Assembly (NCBI GenBank): GCA_035772735.1
Contig: JASDFA010000004.1
Span: 20,177,501 to 20,241,500, forward strand
Source of the DNA: Datura wrightii
Lineage: Eukaryota > Streptophyta > Magnoliopsida > Solanales > Solanaceae
Length of the DNA: 64,000 nt
Reading direction: 5' to 3'
Positions 56,578-64,000 of the stretch are shown here, piece after piece (position 1 is the stretch's first letter; each line of letters starts with the position of its first letter). The translations under genes were made by a program, and so were the position numbers. A model generated the notes under the pieces. The model did no database searches, was not told the DNA's origin, and was given only the letters and a program-made list of their open reading frames with translations.

Positions 56578-58967
56578 TGTCATGACCCGGACATACACCC
56601 GGATCATAGACATGGGACAAGGGACCCCGAGAGAACCCAAGTCGACCCAAGGTATAAGCATACAACTAACTCATTTAATAAACATGAAGAAAACATAAAT
56701 ATAAACTTAGCGGAAGTCTCATACATCAGCACATCAGAACGATATCCAAAGCTACACATACATAAGTTTGAAAGCCTCTAATCTAGACGAGTTGATGGAA
56801 CAAGACCCCAACTACACTGAAACTAAAATATGAAAAGAAAATTGAGAGTATAGTCCTCGAAAGATGAGGATTAACCAATCCTCAGCTGATAAGGACTCTA
56901 TAAAGTTGACTAAGATTGGGGATGAAGCTGTGAGCCGGGTCCTGTATCATGAAACAATACAACACAGAAAGTATGCGATTAGTACGTGGAATGTACCGAG
57001 TATGAAAGGTAAGTAAAACCGCTTAAATAAAGTAAATCATTTAAAACATTCATAACATATCATAAGAGTTCAAACATAAGTAGAAGGGTTACATGCATTC
57101 GTTCAAAAAATAAAATCTTATCATAACATGACCATGCATAACTTTATAACATCATGACTGACACGATTTACTCAAACATGAAAGGTAACATTTATATTTA
57201 AAAGCTGAACTATGAGTTAAACCTTTCTTTTAAAACATGCATGCGTAAAGTAACCATCATGAGTAATGAATATTCAACAATGAATGATATAGACAGTGGG
57301 AGACTCGTCACTTAACTGACATACCACGATAGAGCTTATGTGGTTCCGACTATCACACTCAAGTGGCCAGAGCCATCCAAAACCTTTCCAAGGCTAAGGA
57401 CGCTATCATAATATCTATATCAATATGAAGGGACAATCGGGCAGGGGATATCTCACAGGGGAGGTCCCAATAATATAATAGTATCAACCTACATTGGCGC
57501 ATAGTTCTAGGGCATAGGGTGATCGAACCTTAACCCACTCGGTGCTACACTCTTCTCCCACAAAAACATGCAATGCTCTATATCGTATATAATGAAGCTC
57601 AACATCGTCTATTGACAAAGCTCAAGATGAAATCATGCATTACTCAACATCGTATGAAATGAAGCTCAACATTATCTATTGATCAAGCTAATAATGAAAT
57701 CATGTATAGACTAGACATCATATGAATATGAAGCTCAACATTGTCCTTTGACAAAACTCAATAATGATATACACCTTGATTGTGAATTCATGCATATGAG
57801 AAGCTTTGTTTCGAAACATACCACAACTAGAATTTATGAAATTTAAGGAGACTTCGCTCCAAACAATGTTGTAAGCTTATTTCAGGAAAATTATCAGTTT
57901 AAATCAACATGTGGGCATTTCCCAAAGCTTTATCATACTTGGATCTACTCAATTCATTTTGGAAACAGCATCATAGTCATGGGTAACTTTAGAAACATAC
58001 TTTTTATCATCAAGTCTCATCATCATCCTACATTCATCATCATTCTCTTCTTTTATGAACTTCTCACCCATGGGCATTTAATTTAATTACTTAGAAAATA
58101 TGATTTGCATTGAAACTACTTTAAAATCTTCCCAAACTTCACAATTCATCAATATAAATATAATCTAATCATACTCATGTATAGAGATTGAAGAATCATG
58201 CAATTAGGTGAAAACCCTATACATGATCATAGGCAATTTATCATGCTTTGATAGAAATTGGGCATGGGTGTGGAAGGAGACACCCAGTCATAGCCTTACA
58301 TACTCGGGAATGGTGAATTCTAACACCTTCTAATTTCCCAAGTTGAGATTCCAATGGAGACCTTGAGATTTTTCCTTGAGTCACCCCTTTCAAACCTTCA
58401 AACTTGCATGCATGGGAAGAATGACTTAGAATAGGTTTTCACCAGCTAAAAACCCACTAAAACGAGCCTTAAATGATGTATCTTAGGCCCCTAGAATTTA
58501 GAAATTATGCAAAAGCCCTTACTAAAATCGCTGAAAACAACTGCCAAGGGGTCCCAACGAGGGACCCAACGACTCGACAAGAGAGGCAACGACTCATCAA
58601 TTCATTCATCAAGTACAATGGATAATAGATCTCTTAGGGCTTATAACGGGTGACTTAACGATTTGTTCCACGAGACCACAACTCGTGGTCACTTTCCGTT
58701 AGGTAAAATTGGTCAATTCTTCTATTTATTCCTGAACTTTACCCCACGACTAACCTGACGACTCGTTGTGGCTGACCACAAGTTGTTCCTTTGACCGTGG
58801 GGACCTCTAACTTTCATTTCATCTAGGTCTCCCCCACAAAGTACCTGTCGACTCATGGGGTATCCTCACGAGTCGTCCAATGACTCGTCCTGCAACTGAA
58901 GCACCTACATCCATTTTTTCCTAGTTACAACTCCCCGGACCAATTATAGAATTCTCGGGGTATAACA
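56578..58967. mobile_element. Tekay-like solo LTR with perfect TSD (2.39 kb)
   Basis: Ends TGTCATGACC...GGGGTATAACA, same family as 17,707-19,812. It is flanked by gttgg on both sides (56,573-56,577 and 58,968-58,972). No internal sequence, PBS or PPT. It holds an acgactcgt-rich block at 58,540-58,920, next to the U3 end if read on the minus strand. In the homologous LTR at 14,590-14,630 the target is uninterrupted (gggatgttagcatcacatctcac). Confidence 0.92.
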
Positions 58968-58972
58968 GTTGG

Positions 58973-59305
58973 CCATACATCTCACTACAAATAAGGTTCC
59001 CTTCTTAGGGCATCAACTAGTCTGTTAGAATTGTAACAACTGGAGTGGTTTCCTGTGTGACCTGTAGAACAAGCATTGAGTCGGCCGAAACTAACGGTCA
59101 CCGACAATAGCCAATCATATGGAAAGTTGTTGCTCAGTTTACTAGGAAACCCTAGTGCCATTGGCTCGAAGGTAAGAAAACCCTATCCCAATTCTGGCCT
59201 TGGAGGCGTCAAGGTATGCCAGCGGCCTCTGCATGAGCTTTACTAACAATATAAGCGTCAAATTGAAAGTTATATCGCCCACCTATGCCCTATGCTATCC
59301 AACTT
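58973..59305 (-). mobile_element. Outer element 5' LTR, second part (truncated)
   Basis: Resumes the LTR with catacatctcactac, gcatcaactagtctgtta and gaaagttatatcgcc, collinear with 14,605-14,940, and stops at about 59,305. The U3 part is not present in the window. Confidence 0.75.
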
Positions 59306-59373
59306 ATATTACAACCTAAATGTAGACCCAAATCATAACACAGGACAAGGAACCCTGAGAGGCCCTAAGTCGA
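59306..59373. mobile_element. Tekay-like LTR end fragment (~68 bp)
   Basis: acccaaatcataacacaggacaaggaaccctgagag resembles the first 70 bp of the 56,578 LTR (acccggatcatagacatgggacaagggaccccgagag). It is cut at 59,374 by the LTR of C2. Confidence 0.55.
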
Positions 59374-60943
59374 TGATGCCGCCAAAATTACACTTCACAA
59401 TTGAGATATAAGCGGTCGATTGTAAAATATAGAATCCAACAAAGGTTGAGGTCGATCCCACAGGGAATATGGTAAGAACTTAGGTTAATGAGAATAACTA
59501 TTACTATTGATTTACTTATTTCCAACGGGGGAAAATTTAGAATAATAAAAAAAGTAAAATTAATGAATGCTTGTATTTAAATTTGGTTTATATTCAATTT
59601 AAGAATAGACTAGGATTGTGTTCCCCAAGATTTCATATCCACAAGGCTTATACACTGGTGATCTATTTCAGTGTTTAACATGCAATATTGGTGAGCTAGG
59701 TTCACCTAAATGGTTGATCCCCTATCTAGATGATTTTCACCACGCAACTTGGTCCAAATACGAGTGTACTTTAGTTGACCCATACCCTTAATATTGGATT
59801 AGCTATCCCCGGACAAGTTCAAGCTATTAGATGAGGGTTGGTAGCCTCAAATCTCCATTGTTAATCCCTTTTCCCATTCTTTAACTCATTGATCCAGTAT
59901 GTAAGAATAATGCACGTCCTAATGTTTGCAACCATCAAGAATCAATCAAAACGAAGGGAAAAACAATACATGCATAAAACCCCGTTCAAGAATCTCTAAG
60001 TATTTTTACCTATGTGTGTTAATTCATCTTGGTTCCCACAAACCTAGTTTATGGGTTTAGCTACTCATGTTTGTGTTATCTCAATCACAAAATATAGAAG
60101 AAATCATAATTGCAACGTACAAATTATTGTAGAATAAAAACCAAGTAGATTGAATAAAACTCCAATGTTGCTTTCGTTTCTTGAATAAAAAACATTTGTA
60201 TGAAAATTCTCTCAAGAATAATCTCACAAAATCGCTCTAAATCCTCTCTAAAAATCCATCTCAAAATCCTTCCAGAAATCGTCTCTTAAAAATAAACCTA
60301 AATTGGGTATTTGTAGTTCAAAGAAATTCTTTTCCTAAATAAATCTAGAAACCAGGTCGGCAATGGCAACGGGCTAGGTGACGGATCGTTCAGTCCTCTG
60401 ACGAGTCATTCCTTGCTTAAATCAGTCATCCTCAGCAATGTACCCAGGCTTGGCAATAGGTCTCCTAACAACTCGTTAGGTCCCTCGTGGTCTAATTCCT
60501 CAGAAATTCCAGTGTACTTCACAGATGATTCCAGTCACCTGCCAACGAGTCGTTCCTTCATGTGACGACTCATGATGTTTGTCGTCAGCTTCATTGAACA
60601 CCTAGTTGAAATTTTCTCTTCAAATCCTAACGGTTGACCTCATGACTCGTTACCAGGTGTAATGAGTCGTTCCTCAAACTCATCAAGTGCACTGTTTTAC
60701 TTCTTCAAAACTTCATCTTTTGCCCACGCCTCAAGTTATGGGTCATGCCTCCTGCCAATGACTCGTTAAGTGTCTGGCAGTCATCTTTTAGTTGTTTTTA
60801 GCATTAATTCAACCAAAATGACTTCCAGACCTGTTTGTTTGCACATTAAGCAAAAAATACCTTATACCCATATAAACATACCTGGAATGTGCATAATTTC
60901 TTGGTTTTAAGCGTTGAAAGTGCCGTAAAATAACGGCACATCA
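59374..60943 (-). mobile_element. 3' LTR of non-autonomous element C2 (1.57 kb)
   Basis: The plus strand begins TGATGCCGCCAAAATTACAC and ends ACGGCACATCA. Collinear with the C LTR at 31,868-33,463. It is followed by a PPT, so it is a 3' LTR in minus orientation. Block at 60,340-60,790 with cgagtcgt/cgactcgt words. Left flank gtcga; the other end lies beyond the window. Confidence 0.85.
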
Positions 60944-60957
60944 ACACCCTCAACATA
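60944..60957 (-). other. Polypurine tract of C2
   Basis: The minus strand reads TATGTTGAGGGTGT next to the LTR. An (AAAAC)n run follows at 60,980-61,012 where C has (AAAAT)n. Confidence 0.65.
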
Positions 60958-62556
60958 GAACTTTTGCGTGTCCTCAGGCAAAAACAAAACAAAACAAAAC
61001 AAAACAAAACAATCTACTTCGGTGCTTCAATCGGAAAAACTTTAGAAAACTTACAACAATCACAATTTTTATATCAAAATCCAATTTTCTAACCCCTCCT
61101 TCATCGTATCAACTCAAAACACTATGCATATGCAAAATTTTCAAACCATAACACAGAGGAATCGAAACATGGCAAAATATTGTCACCTGCAACCACACAC
61201 ATAAATCAATAACACTGCCCCAGGCAATTTGCAGACAATTTTGTTGACCAAGTACTCTCACCTCAAAGAAGTCCCACACTCAAACATGTGTATATGATTA
61301 ACTCGGTATATTCTTCTTGGGACTAGGTAAGATCCACTCGCTCTCACAAAGAAATTCAAATTGTCTGCATACAATACCATAAGCTTACCTTTACTTTCAA
61401 CACCTTGATTTTCGGACAAGTAGCTAGGATCACTATAGGACTTTCTCGGCTTGTAACATAGGCTCGGACTCGGGTATGGTACATATGGATTTTAGTAGCT
61501 CAATCCTCCTTGGCACTATGCCTTTTTACTCCACTTTTCACCTTTATTTCTATTTTCTCCCTTTTCCCCTTTTTCTGCTTTTCCTTTTCTTTGCTTTAGA
61601 CACTACAGATGCGGTTAATTTTTTCCACATTTATTGATGTCACACATTATTTTTCTTTTCTTGCTTTTTCACAACATTTTTTTTGTTTTCATCATACATA
61701 TTGCACCCGCTCTTTTTCCTTCTTTTTCATTACCCAATTTTACTTTCACCCGACTCTTCTTAATCACCCCTATCATAGCCACCCTCAACTTAGGCGATTT
61801 TCTTGAGTTGAACTTCACAATGTCCAAGGAGGGACCAGGGCCAAAACAGGTTCATTCATAATAAAATCAGGCAGGTTCATCGGTGTAAATGAAAAGAAAG
61901 GTCAATTTAAGCTCAAACATTTGGATCAAGGGATTTTTACTTACATTTGGTAGGTCTTTTTGGCTAAAGTGGACTCATAAATCAAAAACGACCTATGATC
62001 CTTTCCTAGTTTCTTATCATCTATCTCGGTACGACTGATCAGGCAAGTTCTAGATTAACACACTCAATAGAATTCAGCTATCAGACCTTACTTCACACAT
62101 AACACAGGTCAACGTCATCAATTCTACTAATTGCTAGTTCAGGTACAACCATAGAATGGTAAACAAGTTCACAGTTCCAATGCCATGCAAAGATTCATAA
62201 AGGTCATAATTGTCAACTCACATACACATATACAAATTCTTTTATTCGGAGGGGTGTCAAATTATCAAAAATCACAATATCAAACAATTTTACCTCTTGA
62301 CATCTTTTAGTTTTGCTAACTTTCTTCCGACTGACACCAAAAATAAAAACACAAGATAAAATCCTAAACATGTCGGTTCAACTAGATATGGAACACCCGA
62401 GGAAAAGATATTCGGCAAGAAAAACACTCGGGTTATGTTTAGCAAAACAGAATGCACAGGTATTCCACACCACCCCCATCAAAAAAGCATGTGTCGTCCT
62501 CGACGCATATATATACAAGACCAAAACTAAGGGAATGGGAAACATACCTGTGCGAC
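60958..62556 (-). mobile_element. C2 3' noncoding module string and spacer
   Basis: ccataagcttacc (61,376), ggcttgtaacataggctcgg (61,449), pyrimidine tract (61,540-61,760), ccctcaacttagg (61,781) with a weak hairpin, agggccaaaacaggttcattc (61,839), cctatgatcctttcctag (61,995) and caagttctagattaac (62,043), then the spacer shared with C. No coding. Confidence 0.7.
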
Positions 62557-64000
62557 CTAGGTGTTAGCTACCTGGTCGGTGGAGGGTGTAGATATGCCTC
62601 CAACATTAACTCCAATATTGCCAGCTTGACCCAGTGCATTTTTAGATCCAACTAAGCTCGTTCCATCTCCACGAGCTCTCGCTGCCTCAGTCTCGGCTCT
62701 CAATCGAGCCTCCTCTCTTGATTTATGCAGCACTCTCTCCATCTCACTACACTCTCATTTTTGCTAATGGAGCAGAGATACATCATCATCATCTACACTC
62801 ACCTCCTCATGAGTCCTCTTCCCCTTATCATGTGCCATCGGCTCCTCCGTGATGAAATCAAAAATCGGTGGTAGCTCCTCCTCAAACTCATTATCGATCA
62901 GCGGAAGTACTGGTGGAGGTACCGTAGCCACCTATCGTGTGGCTAAGTCCCGCACCTCAGATCTTAGCGCTCCCAGATCTGCATACCATCGAGATAACTC
63001 TCGCGCCTGTAACTATGCAAGACGCTCATCCATCCTTCTCTTAAAAGCATCCAGCCACCGATGCACCGAACTGGAAAATGTCTCCAACTCCTTTGACACC
63101 CATGACTTAACCTGCTCCATCAAGACTTTGACCTGTAGAGCCGTGTGTGCCTGCTGCTTTTTTGCTTTAGCTAGCTGCCTAGCCATGTCAACCAAGAACT
63201 CATGTGATACCTTGACTAGGCCGGTTGTGGTGGATGGTGGAGGTGTGACTGATGGTCTGATGCTGCTGCCACAGATGATGATTTAGGAACATTGACAGGT
63301 ATGGAGGCATCCGTTATATCTATATCCTCAACCTGGCTACCTATCTCTCATCCCTCAATAGGCCCGGTCGCTAACTCGGTGAAGTGTGCTGCATCAGCCT
63401 GCAACCTACTACTGAATGCCTGTGCTATGATGGTCGCTCCAGCGGATGCAGATGCCTGAGTCCTCACCCTCAATACTGGGTTTGTATCATCTTTAATCAG
63501 CTCGATATCAGTAATCTTATGGACCACCACTCTCTGATCAACTGATGTCAATTCTGGCATTCGAGACTCCCGACAAAGTCTATCAATCAAGCAAGGGAAG
63601 GGAATCATCGTACCATCATTTACAGCCCGCTCTTTTATCTCCTCAATGATGAACCGCAGGAAATTGATTGTGTACCCCTTCATTATGCTGGCTACCAGTG
63701 CTGCTCTTTCGGGTGAGAGTATATTGTCATTACTTGTTGGTACCAGCTTGTGCCTCACCAGTGACCAAAAAAATTTCTCCTGGAAGTTCAATGTGGCCTT
63801 CTTTATCCGTGACTCAGTACCATGCAGCCATTCAACTAACGGCCCCTTTGTGGCAATGATGCGGGAAAGCCAAGTGTACTGTTGTATCCGCTCCATGCTA
63901 TTCAACTTCTTTGTTTTGACTTTTTAGAACTCGGATAACCTGTGATCAAACTCTGCCGTGTTCATTGGAGCTCGATAATCTGGCCCATACAGCATCCTGG
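62557..64000 (-). pseudogene. Putative plant transposon protein ORF (element C2, 5' end outside window)
   Basis: The best-preserved copy. 63,348-63,905 is open for 185 codons: RIQQYTWLSRIIATKGPLVE, WLHGTESRIKKATLNFQEKF, FWSLVRHKLVPTSNDNILSP, LVASIMKGYTINFLRFIIEE, FPCLIDRLCRESRMPEL and VVVHKITDIELIKD. This is the conserved domain of 'putative plant transposon proteins' (PF20167 from memory). After breaks near 63,240-63,347 the C-terminal half continues with KVLMEQVKSWVSKELETF, WLDAFKRRMDERLA (63,013-63,060), an acidic segment and ARLRAETEAARARGDGTS to a stop at 62,557. There is also a stop at about 63,925 upstream of the 185-codon frame. The domain has no visible catalytic motif, and whether it acts on the element is unknown. 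Confidence 0.8.

Noticed and set aside
62849..63286. 145-codon plus-strand ORF
   Set aside because: Antisense shadow of the C2 ORF.

Overview
This is plant nuclear DNA, most likely from a Solanaceae (nightshade-family) genome. The evidence is a dense stack of plant LTR retrotransposons: Athila-type Ty3/gypsy elements primed by tRNA-Asp, Del/Tekay-like chromoviruses primed by initiator tRNA-Met, and one Ty1/copia scrap. Long AT-rich noncoding stretches and the absence of any operon-like coding fit this. The host-family call is inference from remembered repeat families. There are no rRNA genes, CRISPR arrays or intact long genes. The only plausible host-gene coding is one short B3-domain-like exon near 9.5 kb.

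Layout. 1-12.7 kb is mixed: a 33-bp minisatellite (1.37-2.54 kb), a diverged retroelement 3' noncoding region (2.6-4.1 kb), a 3.18-kb solo LTR inserted in an (AAT)n microsatellite (4.50-7.68 kb), a MITE-like element beside a copia LTR/gag fragment (8.16-9.10 kb), the B3-like exon, and two tandem-repeat patches.

12.76-59.3 kb is a nest. The outer element is a minus-strand chromovirus derivative split into two parts (12,759-17,063 and 54,624-59,305). The 37.6 kb between them starts and ends with LTRs of one Athila-like family, flanked by a near-identical 5-bp target duplication (ggtaa/agtaa). Inside lie, in order: a broken Tekay-like element with a recognisable pol (17.7-23.8 kb); the 5' half of an Athila-like element with gag, PBS and LTR (23.8-27.0 kb); two non-autonomous elements carrying a 'putative plant transposon protein' ORF (27.0-31.9 and 31.9-38.5 kb); a plus-strand chromovirus derivative with 3.2-kb LTRs (38.5-45.7 kb); an Athila gag-protease relic (45.7-48.0 kb); and another non-autonomous element (49.4-53.1 kb) that shares an LTR with that relic. 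A solo LTR with a perfect TSD sits in the right part (56.6-59.0 kb). The right edge (59.4-64.0 kb) is a further copy of the non-autonomous family.

The most interesting signal is this non-autonomous group. Five copies share an ordered 3' noncoding module string including a pyrimidine tract. Two families repeat their LTR-adjacent polypurine tract further inside. One of them shares LTRs with an Athila gag-pol relic, which suggests a parasite/partner system. Several unrelated LTR families also carry a GC-rich block of degenerate palindromic words, often directly upstream of the TATA box. All retroelement ORFs seen are disabled.
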